Source of the DNA: AG-12 sp027339635
Lineage (GTDB): Bacteria; Chloroflexota; Dormibacteria; Aeolococcales; Bog-877
DNA length: 64,000 nt
NCBI GenBank assembly: GCA_027339635.1
Contig: DAHWNZ010000008.1
Coordinates: 1 to 64,000, forward strand
Direction of reading: 5' to 3'
Under the pieces are notes generated by a model. The model saw only the letters and a program-made list of their open reading frames with translations, did no database searches and was not told where the DNA came from. Position 1 is the first letter of the stretch. Each line of letters opens with the position of its first letter. Of the stretch, positions 27,880 through 35,804 are shown piece by piece. The translations under genes and the position numbers were made by a program.

Positions 27880-28282
27880 CCAAGGGCAACCTACTACTGG
27901 CGTCACAGGTCGGGTTCACTCATGGTTGGAGCTGTTCAGTGACCGGCTCTGGGGGGCTGTAAATCAGCCTCACCAGCACGCTGACCCCGCCAACCAGGGT
28001 CGTCTGCTCCACCTCGATCAGGTGCGGGTAGGACAGCACACTCCGCCGATGACGGGAGAGCTCAAGGGGAAGCCCGTAGGGGGCTCACGCGTTGGAGCTC
28101 CCACCCTAGTCCGATCAAGCCCTGGCCGCTATTCTCAACTCTCATCTTCGAGCTGAGCGGACCGGGGCCTCACCCATTCCGCCCCTAAGGTTCCGGATGG
28201 GTACCCAATCGGGCCACCCTGGGTTGCTCGCTGGCCTGTCGACTCTCACCGCCGAAGAACTGGATCAGGTGGGACCGCATCA
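27880..28282. other. Intergenic region, convergent ends
   Basis: 403 bp between the secreted protein gene and the SCP2 gene. A frame reading through much of it has no recognisable product, and codon usage looks random. No RNA, repeat family or clear terminator identified. Confidence 0.4.
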
Positions 28283-28618
28283 TCAGCCCAGGCGGAAGAG
28301 CTGGGGCAGCTTCATGGCCAAGCCCATGTCGCCCTTCACCTTGAGCTTGCCGGTCATGAAGGCCATGGTGCCGTCGAGCCGCCCACTGATGAGCTTGACG
28401 AAGTTCTCGTCACCGATGGAGATCGTGATGTTGGGGCTGGCGGAGTCGCCCTGGTGGACTTGACACGTGCCCTCGTTGATCTCCACATACCAGCGGCCAC
28501 CCTGGTCTCCCGAGATGTCCCACTGGAAGGTCGCCTTGACTCCCTGGGCCTTGTCCGCCTGGAAGGCCGATGGGATCTTGTCCATGATCTGCTGCGGGGT
28601 CAGCTCCTGGTCTGCCAT
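28283..28618 (-). CDS. SCP-2 sterol transfer family protein
   Basis: A 111-residue single-domain SCP2 protein. The pattern KATFQWDISGDQGGRWYVEI, then ISIGDENFVKLISGRLDG, TMAFMTGKLKVKGDMGLAM and KLPQLF is the classic SCP2 fold, with the hydrophobic ligand pocket. Standalone bacterial members bind lipids or act as lipid-carrier accessory proteins. It is followed on the same strand after 60 bp by the NDUFA9-like gene upstream, so a small operon is possible. Confidence 0.9.
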   Translation of the reverse strand: MADQELTPQQIMDKIPSAFQADKAQGVKATFQWDISGDQGGRWYVEINEGTCQVHQGDSASPNITISIGDENFVKLISGRLDGTMAFMTGKLKVKGDMGLAMKLPQLFRLG

Positions 28619-28678
28619 GCGTTTCTCCTCGGGCCGTGTTTTAGGGGGTGATCGCCACTCAGGGATGTTAGCGGGAGC

Positions 28679-29647
28679 TCACCGACCAACCGGGGGCTGT
28701 AGCCGCGCCTTGCCCTGGTCGAGCAGGCTGAAGGGCCAGCGTTTGGGCTTGCGCAGGTAACCGAGATTTGGGATGAGGGGCTTGGGTTCGAAGCCGAAGC
28801 CCACGGCCACCGCGTCCAGCGCTGTGACGTTCGGCTTTACCAGCATGTCCAGCTGCTGGGGCGTGACCAGCGGGTTGCGCATGATCTTGTCCATCACCAC
28901 GGCCCCGGGGCGGATCAGGCGCGGGTCCAGGTGCAGGGGCTTGCGCTTGGAGATCCCGAACCAGTCCTTGCCGATCGCCTGAGCGACCGCCACGGTGATC
29001 TCCTCAAGGGTGAGCTGATCCGGCCCTCCGATCTCATAGATCCTCCCTGGCCGCTCCGGCTGCTCGACGGCCGCCAGCAGGCAGCGGGCCACATCATCGG
29101 CGGCGATGGGTTGGAATATCGCCGTGCCATCGCCCGGTATGACCAGAAACGGCGCGGGGGCACTTATCGCCTTGGCGAGGAGGCTGAAGAAGCCGTCACC
29201 CTCACCGAAGATGACAGAGGAGCGCAGGATGACCCACTCCAGGCCGCTTCCCTGAACCCATTGCTCGCCCTGCCACTTGCTGAAAAGGTAGGGGAACATG
29301 GGGTCTGGGTCGGCACCTATGGCGGAGAGCTGCACCAGGCGGCGAACTCCCGCGGCTTGGGCCGCGTCCACCACGTGCCGGGTGCCCGAGGAGTTCACGG
29401 AATCGAACGTCTGGACTCCCTGGTTGCGGATCACGGCAACCAGGTTCACGACCACATCGGCACCCTGGAAGGCTGCCTCGAGGCCCTCTCCCGTCACCAC
29501 GTCGCCGAAGGTAGGGGAGAGCCCGGCGGGCAGGGTGGTCGGGTGCGCCCCGCGCCCGACCACCCTTATCTCATGCCCTGACTCCAGCAGCAGCGGAACC
29601 AGATGTGACCCCACAAAGCCGCTGCCGCCGGTGATTGCAATACGCAT
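28679..29647 (-). CDS. Atypical SDR (NDUFA9-like NAD(P)-binding protein)
   Basis: A 322-residue Rossmann-fold protein starting with ATG at 29647. The N-terminal MRIAITGGSGFVGSHLVPLL carries the G-x2-G-x2-G loop of extended/atypical SDRs. The YLFSKWQGEQWV segment has the SDR lysine but a tyrosine outside the usual YxxxK spacing, as in NDUFA9-like proteins, which may be structural rather than catalytic. ILRSSVIFGEGDGFFSLLA and YEIGGPDQLTLEEI are family hallmarks. It sits between HU and SCP2 genes on the same strand; quinone/lipid-related roles are only guesses. Confidence 0.82.
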   Translation of the reverse strand: MRIAITGGSGFVGSHLVPLLLESGHEIRVVGRGAHPTTLPAGLSPTFGDVVTGEGLEAAFQGADVVVNLVAVIRNQGVQTFDSVNSSGTRHVVDAAQAAGVRRLVQLSAIGADPDPMFPYLFSKWQGEQWVQGSGLEWVILRSSVIFGEGDGFFSLLAKAISAPAPFLVIPGDGTAIFQPIAADDVARCLLAAVEQPERPGRIYEIGGPDQLTLEEITVAVAQAIGKDWFGISKRKPLHLDPRLIRPGAVVMDKIMRNPLVTPQQLDMLVKPNVTALDAVAVGFGFEPKPLIPNLGYLRKPKRWPFSLLDQGKARLQPPVGR

Positions 29648-29669
29648 TGGCGAGGTGCTCAGGTCGTTG

Positions 29670-30014
29670 TCAGCGCTTGGCGCCACGGCGGCGCGGGGCC
29701 GACTTGCCGGCGACAGCGGTCTTGAGCGCGGTCGCCGGATAGAAGCGGACCTTCTGGGTGGCCGGTACTCGCACCATCTCCTGGGTCTGGGGGTTTCGGC
29801 GCATGCCGGCCGCGGTCTCGCGAATCTTCCAGCGACCGAAGCCGGCGATGGCCACCTCTTCGCCGGCCTCAAGCCTCTGGCCGATGATGTCGAAGATCAA
29901 CTTGAGAGTGTCGTCAGCCATGGCGAAGTTTTGAAAGACGGACTCCTTGGTGCCGTCCTCGTACTCGACTACAACTTTGCCCTGCAGGGTTTTGGCCAAC
30001 TCGCGACGATTCAT
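29670..30014 (-). CDS. hup: HU/IHF family nucleoid protein
   Basis: A 114-residue DNA-bending protein. It carries the diagnostic GEEVAIAGFGRWKIRETAAGMRRNPQTQEMVRVP arm, here described as residues 52-85, with the proline-containing beta arm (RRNPQT). The short basic C-terminal tail (PRRRGAKR) resembles that of actinobacterial HU. The N-terminal helix pair is divergent from E. coli HU (EYEDGTKESVFQ instead of the KAAEAVDAV type). It diverges from imuA, with AGGGAGG as its ribosome binding site. Confidence 0.86.
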   Translation of the reverse strand: MNRRELAKTLQGKVVVEYEDGTKESVFQNFAMADDTLKLIFDIIGQRLEAGEEVAIAGFGRWKIRETAAGMRRNPQTQEMVRVPATQKVRFYPATALKTAVAGKSAPRRRGAKR

Positions 30015-30033
30015 AAACTAGCCTCCCTTCTAT

Positions 30034-30055
30034 AGCGGAATGAACGTTATCCGCT
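30034..30055. promoter_or_regulatory. 22-bp dyad in HU leader
   Basis: AGCGGA-N10-TCCGCT (30034-30055), with an AACGTT palindrome near its centre, lies 20-41 bp upstream of the HU start codon and overlaps the HU 5' leader. It could be an operator for HU autoregulation or form an mRNA hairpin just before the ribosome binding site (30021-30027). Confidence 0.4.
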
Positions 30056-30164
30056 TTATGTAAGGGATTTTAAACAGAGAGAGGGCGGCGTGCGGTGGTT
30101 TCGATCTCGCTTCATGCTTTTGCGAAAGGCCCTGGGGGAGAGGCGACCCAGAGGCGGGCGTGAT

Positions 30165-30193
30165 TTGCCACAACGAACAGCAGTTCGTATACT
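30165..30193 (+). promoter_or_regulatory. sigma-A promoter of imuA-imuB
   Basis: TTGCCA (-35, 30165-30170) and TATACT (-10, 30188-30193) are separated by exactly 17 bp, a near-consensus vegetative promoter. The spacer is almost filled by a LexA box, so repression would directly block polymerase. The start of transcription is expected near 30200, leaving a leader of about 53 nt. Confidence 0.75.
30174..30187. promoter_or_regulatory. LexA (SOS) box upstream of imuA
   Basis: CGAAC-AGCA-GTTCG is a perfect match to the CGAAC-N4-GTTCG LexA consensus known from Gram-positive bacteria. It sits between the -35 and -10 elements of the imuA promoter. This places the imuA-imuB-DUF6504 operon under DNA-damage control. 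Confidence 0.88.
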
Positions 30194-30252
30194 CTTCGGA
30201 GCGGCGCCGCAATTGGGGGCGCCCTTTCGAGTTGAGCAGAGGACCTCGCGGG

Positions 30253-31050
30253 ATGGGCTTGGATCGACCACTGGAGGTGACGGACGAAGGCCACGGCTCT
30301 CTTAAGACCGTGGTCGCAGACCTCAACCGCCGCTTTGGGCCCACGATGGTGCGCTATGGCGGCGCTGGCGAGCGAGGTGGGCTGGAGACGGGAGTTCTTT
30401 GCTTGGATGCTCTCTTCCCGGGGGGAGGGCTGCCGCGGGAGCGCCTCAGCTGGGTAACAGGTAGGGCTGGAGAGGGGGTGTTCGACCTTGGGTTGGCGCT
30501 CCTGGCCCGGATCTCCCGCACTCTGCCGGTCGCTGTGGTCGATTTTGATATGCGGGTTGACCCAGGTGACATCGCGGACTACGGCGGGGCGTTGGAGAAC
30601 TGCTGGTTGGTGCGGCCCCGGCTGCCGGAGCAGGGATGGGCGGCGGCTCGATCCGTGATCCTGGGCGGGGTGGACTTCTGCCTGCTGCTGGCGCACAGCT
30701 GGCAGCAGCTGAGCAGATCGGTCCCCGCCCTGCTGGTGGCGGCCTTGGAGGAGCGGGGGGCGGTTGGGCTTCTCGGAGGCGGTGCGGCTATTCCTCCGAG
30801 CCTTCGGGGCCGAGTTGCCATGGAGCTCTCCTGCCGCCGCGAGGGCTGGGTCAGGGCGCACCGGGATGTGGTTGGAGTCGAGCTCAGCCTCAGCGTGGTG
30901 CGCAGCCGGCTGGGCCCATTGGGGGGTGAGTGCCGGCTTGTGGTCGGCTTTCCCCGGGCCTATCCAAGCCCGGTTGGGGTCGTGGAACGGGGGCAGAGCA
31001 GGGATGACGTGTTGATGAGGGAGTCCCTTATGGAGGCGGTTGGGAGTTGA
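30253..31050 (+). CDS. imuA: ImuA-like RecA-fold mutasome protein
   Basis: A 265-residue RecA-fold protein. The ATG at 30253 is chosen because it lies downstream of the promoter; the upstream part of the frame overlaps the LexA box. The core shows ETGVLCLDALFPGGGLPRERL, then a degenerate Walker A-like TGRAGEGVFDLGLALL with no P-loop lysine, and VAVVDFDMRVDP plus VDFCLLLAHSW. ImuA proteins assist mutagenic lesion bypass by ImuB and DnaE2, and their nucleotide motifs are often decayed. It overlaps imuB by 4 bp (TTGA). Confidence 0.82.
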   Translation: MGLDRPLEVTDEGHGSLKTVVADLNRRFGPTMVRYGGAGERGGLETGVLCLDALFPGGGLPRERLSWVTGRAGEGVFDLGLALLARISRTLPVAVVDFDMRVDPGDIADYGGALENCWLVRPRLPEQGWAAARSVILGGVDFCLLLAHSWQQLSRSVPALLVAALEERGAVGLLGGGAAIPPSLRGRVAMELSCRREGWVRAHRDVVGVELSLSVVRSRLGPLGGECRLVVGFPRAYPSPVGVVERGQSRDDVLMRESLMEAVGS

Positions 31051-32279
31051 AGGGTGAGGCGCTTCTCGGCTGCCTCAGGTTTCCTCATCTCCGCCTGCTG
31101 CTGGCCTGGCGAGACCATCCCGAACTTATTCCTGAGGCGGTTGTGGTGAGCGGATTCGGTCCTTCCGACAGGATGGTGGTTAAGGCTGCCTCCGAAGCCG
31201 CCATGGCAGCGGGTGTCCACCTGGGTCAGGATGCCAGCCAGGCTGAGATGGCTTCTCCGGGGGCGGTCCGGCTGCAGGATGAGCACCCCCGTTTGGAAGG
31301 TGTGCGTGAGCAACTTTTGGCTGTTCTATATGACTTCAGCCCGCTGGTGGAGATCCGTGGCGACAGCCAGGTCTACCTTGACCTCGGCGGTCGGGATCCC
31401 CGCTGGGCCACCAAGGCCGCCCGCGCCTCTCAACTCGGCCGCGCGGTCCAGCGGGTTCTGGGCGTGGCTCCCGCGGTGGGGGTTGGGCAATCCCGGTTCG
31501 TGGCACTTGCGGCGGCGCGGCGAGCCGGGGCGGGACGAATCAGACTGGTGCCCCGTGGGGCTGCCCCAACATTCCTCTCCACCTGGCCGGTGGCCGAACT
31601 GCCACTGCCGCCGAAGACGGTGGCACAGCTGCTGGGGTTCGGCCTGCTGACCTGTGGTGACTGTTTGGCGATACCACTGGCTGACCTGCAAAGACAGTTG
31701 GGGCCAGCGGCGCTGACCCTTTACCGGCTCTGCCTGGGCCAGGATGGGGCAGCCATAAATCCCCGTCGCAAGCCGCCGCCATGCGCGGTGCGCAAGGTCT
31801 TGGCAGGAGTGGTTGAGAACACAGAGGCGCTGCGCTTCGGGGCCCCGGAATTGGCCGCGATGCTGGCCCAGGAGCTGGCCAGACTTGGGCTCGCATGCGG
31901 TCGTCTGCGAATCCTGCTTTTGGATGAGGATGCGACGGGAGGTGAGCTCGGTCTGGGACAACCTGGGGTCTTCATGGATGAGATCACGATTCCAACCCCG
32001 GCCGTCACCGCCGAGGATCTGCTTCACCCCATCTTGAGTTTGCTCGCCAGAGCGCGTTGCCGAGTTCTGACCATCGAGCTGCAGGCCTTGAGCTTGACCC
32101 CGCCTCCCCAGGTGCAGTCTCAGCTTTGGGCGGTTGGTGATACCACTAGAGATGAGATAGGGCGTGCGGTGGCAAGACTCCACGAGCGGTTCGGCCAGAG
32201 CCTGGTCTGGCGTGTGGGTCTGCGTCCTGGGCATCCCGGAGACGTCCCTGAGGAGCGGCTGATTTGGCACTCGAGATGA
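31047..32279 (+). CDS. imuB: ImuB, inactive Y-family polymerase-like mutasome hub
   Basis: A 410-residue Y-family polymerase homologue starting with TTG at 31047 (TTGA overlap with imuA). The catalytic acids are missing: the N-terminal GCLRFPHLRLLLAW replaces the DMDAFF-type motif, and SPLVEIRGDSQVYLDLGG (about 98-115) replaces SIDEAYLD. The palm/fingers and little-finger regions remain recognisable (GVGQSRFVALAAA, LLGFGLLTCGDCLAIP). In other bacteria ImuB recruits DnaE2 and the sliding clamp. A beta-clamp motif could not be confidently placed. It overlaps the DUF6504 gene by ATGA. Confidence 0.86.
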   Translation: MKGEALLGCLRFPHLRLLLAWRDHPELIPEAVVVSGFGPSDRMVVKAASEAAMAAGVHLGQDASQAEMASPGAVRLQDEHPRLEGVREQLLAVLYDFSPLVEIRGDSQVYLDLGGRDPRWATKAARASQLGRAVQRVLGVAPAVGVGQSRFVALAAARRAGAGRIRLVPRGAAPTFLSTWPVAELPLPPKTVAQLLGFGLLTCGDCLAIPLADLQRQLGPAALTLYRLCLGQDGAAINPRRKPPPCAVRKVLAGVVENTEALRFGAPELAAMLAQELARLGLACGRLRILLLDEDATGGELGLGQPGVFMDEITIPTPAVTAEDLLHPILSLLARARCRVLTIELQALSLTPPPQVQSQLWAVGDTTRDEIGRAVARLHERFGQSLVWRVGLRPGHPGDVPEERLIWHSR

Positions 32280-32521
32280 GTGCAGCGGTGGTTGTCGTCA
32301 CCGACGGCTCCGGGCCGAGTGCGGTGGATCTTGGCGATGGCATGGTCAAGGTGCGGGAGTGGGTCGAGCACTGGGTGGTTGAGGTGGGTTGGTGGCGCAC
32401 GCCACCCCAGCAACGGCAGAGCCGCGACTACTGGAGGGTACTGCTCGATGACGGACGCTGTCTTGACCTCTACCGGCAGTCTCGGGGAGCATCCTGGCGG
32501 CTTGGGCGAATGTGGGGCTGA
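32276..32521 (+). CDS. DUF6504-like small protein downstream of imuB
   Basis: An 81-residue protein starting with ATG at 32276, inside an ATGA overlap with the imuB stop. The C-terminal half, VREWVEHWVVEVGWWR, then SRDYWRVLLDDGRCLDLYRQ and SWRLGRMWG, matches the pattern of DUF6504 proteins, which are known next to imuB or DNA polymerase genes. The function is unknown. Its coupling to imuB in a LexA-controlled operon suggests an accessory role in translesion synthesis. Confidence 0.72.
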   Translation: MSAAVVVVTDGSGPSAVDLGDGMVKVREWVEHWVVEVGWWRTPPQQRQSRDYWRVLLDDGRCLDLYRQSRGASWRLGRMWG

Positions 32522-32600
32522 GCCCGTCATTGCTCTCAGCTACTCCCAAGCCTTCCATTTAGATGACGACCGCATGAGCGACATCTGCTAGCGTGAATTC

Positions 32601-34586
32601 GTGACTCAGAATCAGGGAGGGGGCAACCCGAGCTCCTCGACTGGCCCCAACGGGAACCAGCAGCGCCGGCCCACACATTGGAGGTCGGTCCAGTTCCTGC
32701 TGCCCCTGGGCATCTTCCTGGCCCTCAATCTCCTCATTGCCAACGTCTTCTTTCCCCCCTCGCAACCCAAGAGCATCACCGTCCCGTACAACGTCTTCTT
32801 GAGCGACGTCAAGAGCGGGGATGTGACCAGCATCACCAGCACAGGGGCCTCTATCACTGGCACCTTCACCCATGCCATGGGGGTGACCCCAACCTCCAAG
32901 AACAAGGCCAAGGACTTCTCCACCCAGCAGCCCAGTTTCGCGGGCGGCGGCTTGCAGGCATTGCTCGAGGCTCACCACGTGACCGAGAACGCCAACAATC
33001 CCAATCCGCCCACCAGCTTGCTGGTGGTATTTCTCGAGTACTTCGGACCGACCCTGCTGTTCGTGCTCATCTTCATCTGGTTCATGCGTCGTACCGCCAA
33101 CGCCGCTGGAGGGGGGCTGTTCAGCCTGGGCCGTTCCAAGGCGCGTCTCTACGACCCGGAGCGGCCCGCCACCACCTTCCAGGACGTGGCCGGTATAGAG
33201 GAGGCGAAGGAGGAGCTGGAGGAGATCGTCGACTTCCTGCGCCAACCCGGCAAGTATCAGCGTCTCGGGGGGACCGTCCCCAAGGGGGTCCTGCTGGTGG
33301 GGCTGCCGGGGACCGGCAAGACGCTGCTGGCTCGGGCGGTGGCCGGCGAGGCCAAGGTCCCGTTCTTCAGCATCTCGGCGTCGGAGTTCATTGAGATGGT
33401 GGTCGGAGTTGGGGCGTCGCGAGTGCGCGACCTGTTCTCCAAAGCCCGTGAGGCGGCGCCGGCCATCATATTCATCGACGAGCTCGACGCCATCGGGCGC
33501 AGCCGCAGCGCCGGGCCGAGTTTCGGCGGCCACGATGAGCGCGAGCAGACCCTCAATCAGATTCTGACCGAGATGGACGGCTTCGACTCTCGGGAGGGCG
33601 TCATCGTGCTGGCGGCCACCAACCGGGCGGACGTCCTCGATGCCGCCCTGCTGCGGCCGGGACGCTTCGATCGCCGGGTGATGGTGCAACCCCCAGACCG
33701 GGTGGGGAGGGCCGCGATCCTGAAGATCCACACCCGTGGGGTGCCCCTGGGGAGTGATATCGACCTCGACAACCTGGCCTCGCAGACGCCGGGGCTGGTG
33801 GGGGCGGAGCTGCGCAACCTGGTCAACGAGGCGGCTCTTCTGGCCGCCCGCAAGGAGCGCACGGCGGTCACCATGGCCGACTTCACCGAGGCGCTGGAGA
33901 AGGTGCTCCTGGGGGCCGCACGCAGGATCGTGCTCTCAGAGGAGGATCGCCAGCGCACCGCGTATCACGAGAGCGGACACGCTCTCCTCGGGCTGCTGGT
34001 CCCGGCCGCAGACCCGGTCCGTCGCGTCTCCATCGTGCCCCGCGGAAGAGCGCTCGGGGTAACCGTCCAATCCCCGGTGGACGACCGCCAGAACTACCCA
34101 GAGACGTACCTCAGGGCTCGGATCGTCGGGGCGCTCGGTGGCCGGGCGGCGGAGAAGCTGATCTACGACGTCGTGACCACCGGTGCGGAGAGTGATCTGC
34201 AACAGGTGACCCAGATCGCGCGCCAGATGGTTGTCCGGTGGGGGATGAGCCCTAAGGTGGGCCCCCTCAACCTGTCCGACGACGGGGACCAGAGCACCAT
34301 GATGATCTCCCAGCGGCCCTACAGTGACACCACCGCCGAGGTGATAGACGCCGAGGTTCGGCGCATCGTCGAGGAGTGCTTCGACGAGGCCATGGGCTTG
34401 CTAGACGAAAACCGCGAGAAGTTGGTGGCTCTGACCACGGCGTTGCTACGTGAGGAGTCCCTCAATGAGGAGCAGATCCTGGAGGTCACCGGGCTGCCCC
34501 CCAAGCCCATCTCCATGGGCCCCCCCGCGCGCGACCGTAACGGTCGGGTGGCCACCCCCGAGACGCCTCCTGTTCCGGCCGGCTGA
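32601..34586 (+). CDS. ftsH: ATP-dependent zinc metalloprotease FtsH
   Basis: A 661-residue membrane AAA+ protease. Two membrane segments (about residues 30-50 and 145-162) flank an external domain of about 95 residues. The AAA module has Walker A GLPGTGKT (234-241), Walker B IIFIDELDAIGRSR and the second-region-of-homology LRPGRFDRRV. The zinc site is H456-ESG-H460, with the third ligand in GAESDLQQ. The start is GTG at 32601. FtsH degrades misassembled membrane proteins and short-lived regulators. Downstream is the sbcDC-like pair, 81 bp away. Confidence 0.96.
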   Translation: MTQNQGGGNPSSSTGPNGNQQRRPTHWRSVQFLLPLGIFLALNLLIANVFFPPSQPKSITVPYNVFLSDVKSGDVTSITSTGASITGTFTHAMGVTPTSKNKAKDFSTQQPSFAGGGLQALLEAHHVTENANNPNPPTSLLVVFLEYFGPTLLFVLIFIWFMRRTANAAGGGLFSLGRSKARLYDPERPATTFQDVAGIEEAKEELEEIVDFLRQPGKYQRLGGTVPKGVLLVGLPGTGKTLLARAVAGEAKVPFFSISASEFIEMVVGVGASRVRDLFSKAREAAPAIIFIDELDAIGRSRSAGPSFGGHDEREQTLNQILTEMDGFDSREGVIVLAATNRADVLDAALLRPGRFDRRVMVQPPDRVGRAAILKIHTRGVPLGSDIDLDNLASQTPGLVGAELRNLVNEAALLAARKERTAVTMADFTEALEKVLLGAARRIVLSEEDRQRTAYHESGHALLGLLVPAADPVRRVSIVPRGRALGVTVQSPVDDRQNYPETYLRARIVGALGGRAAEKLIYDVVTTGAESDLQQVTQIARQMVVRWGMSPKVGPLNLSDDGDQSTMMISQRPYSDTTAEVIDAEVRRIVEECFDEAMGLLDENREKLVALTTALLREESLNEEQILEVTGLPPKPISMGPPARDRNGRVATPETPPVPAG

Positions 34587-34667
34587 AGCCGATCGCGCCG
34601 CGCTTGCCGTGACTATCGTGCGGATCTGACCCGATAGGATCGTTACCGCTTCATTCGTGTTCTGAGG

Positions 34668-35804
34668 TTGCCAGCCCTGGAGACCATCCGCTTCGTCCAC
34701 TCCGCCGACTGGCAGCTCGGCATGTGGAGGGAGCAGTTGAGCCAGGAGGCCCAGGCGCGCTTTGCCGCGGCGCGCATTGAGGCCATCCGCAGCATCGGTG
34801 AGGTGGCTCGCCGGGTCGGGGCGTCGTTTGCGGTGGTGGCGGGCGATGTCTTCGAGTCCAACCTGCTGGACCCTGCGGTCGTCAGGCGCGCCCTTGATGC
34901 CATGGGTGAGGCAGAGGTGCCGATCTACCTTCTGCCCGGCAACCACGATCCCCTCCAACCCGGGGGGATCTTCAAGTCCCCGCTGTTTCACTCCCGATGC
35001 CCCGCCAACGTCCATCTCCTTTCGGATTCTGAACCCAGGCACCCCATCTCCGGCCTGGAACTGATCGGGGTCCCATGGCTGTCCAGGCGGCCCATCGGTG
35101 ACCCCGTTGGCGACTTGTGCCAGCGACTTTTACCGACGTCGGATCGGCGGCTTGTGGTGGCCCATGGCGCGGTTGATCTGGGCAACCCTGAACCTGGCAA
35201 CCCCAACCTGATCCGGGTCTCCTTGGTGGAGGAGGCGATCCAGCAGAGGCGTTTGGACTATCTCGCCCTGGGCGATCGCCACTCGACCACCTCGGTCGGC
35301 TCCACCGGAGCGATCTGGTACTCGGGAACCCCGGAGCCCACCCGATTCACCGAGGTCGATCCCGGCAACGTCCTGGAGGTCGAGCTCGGCGACGCCGGAC
35401 CCGAGGTAATCCCCCATCGGGTCGGGACCTGGACGTTTGTGAGCCAGGACTTCACGATCAACGGGAGAGACGATCTCGAGCGCCTTTCCAACTGGCTCGA
35501 GGACCGCCCCGCCAAGGAGAGGACGCTGTTGCGGCTGGCTGTGCGAGGGACGGTGTCGGTGCAGGTGGCGGCGGACCTGGATGCCCGCCTGGAGGGCGCA
35601 AGGTCCCTGTATGCAGGAGTCAGGCTCGCCGGCGCTGGAGCAGGGCTGGCCGTGCTGCCGGACGACTCGGAGCTCTTGGACCTGGGACTTTCCGGCTTCG
35701 CCCAGGTCGCCGCGGACGATCTGCGAGCCCGGGCGGGCGCCGGTGCCGAGGTCGCTGCGGATGCCCTGGCATTGCTGTTCCGGCTGGTGCGCGACCAGGC
35801 ATGA
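34668..35804 (+). CDS. sbcD: SbcD/Mre11-like calcineurin-type nuclease
   Basis: A 378-residue metallophosphoesterase starting with TTG at 34668. Motifs in order are VHSADWQLGMW, VVAGDVFESN, LLPGNHDPLQ, VVAHGAVDLGNP and LDYLALGDRHSTTS. The usual GHxH is GDRH here, as in some actinobacterial homologues. It would process hairpin or blocked DNA ends with the ATPase encoded next, whose ATG overlaps its stop (ATGA, 35801-35804). The C-terminal part (residues 230-378) is the partner-binding region. Confidence 0.85.
   Translation: MPALETIRFVHSADWQLGMWREQLSQEAQARFAAARIEAIRSIGEVARRVGASFAVVAGDVFESNLLDPAVVRRALDAMGEAEVPIYLLPGNHDPLQPGGIFKSPLFHSRCPANVHLLSDSEPRHPISGLELIGVPWLSRRPIGDPVGDLCQRLLPTSDRRLVVAHGAVDLGNPEPGNPNLIRVSLVEEAIQQRRLDYLALGDRHSTTSVGSTGAIWYSGTPEPTRFTEVDPGNVLEVELGDAGPEVIPHRVGTWTFVSQDFTINGRDDLERLSNWLEDRPAKERTLLRLAVRGTVSVQVAADLDARLEGARSLYAGVRLAGAGAGLAVLPDDSELLDLGLSGFAQVAADDLRARAGAGAEVAADALALLFRLVRDQA

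Noticed and set aside
27809..28156. Open frame overlapping the end of the secreted protein gene.
   Set aside because: It has no recognisable domain, and its composition is like random GC-rich frames.
28780..28800. GGTTCGAAGCC, which resembles a tRNA T-loop.
   Set aside because: No cloverleaf arms surround it; it lies within the NDUFA9-like coding sequence.
30160..30252. N-terminal extension of imuA.
   Set aside because: The extension covers the LexA box and -10 element, so it cannot be translated from the identified promoter; the ATG at 30253 is better.
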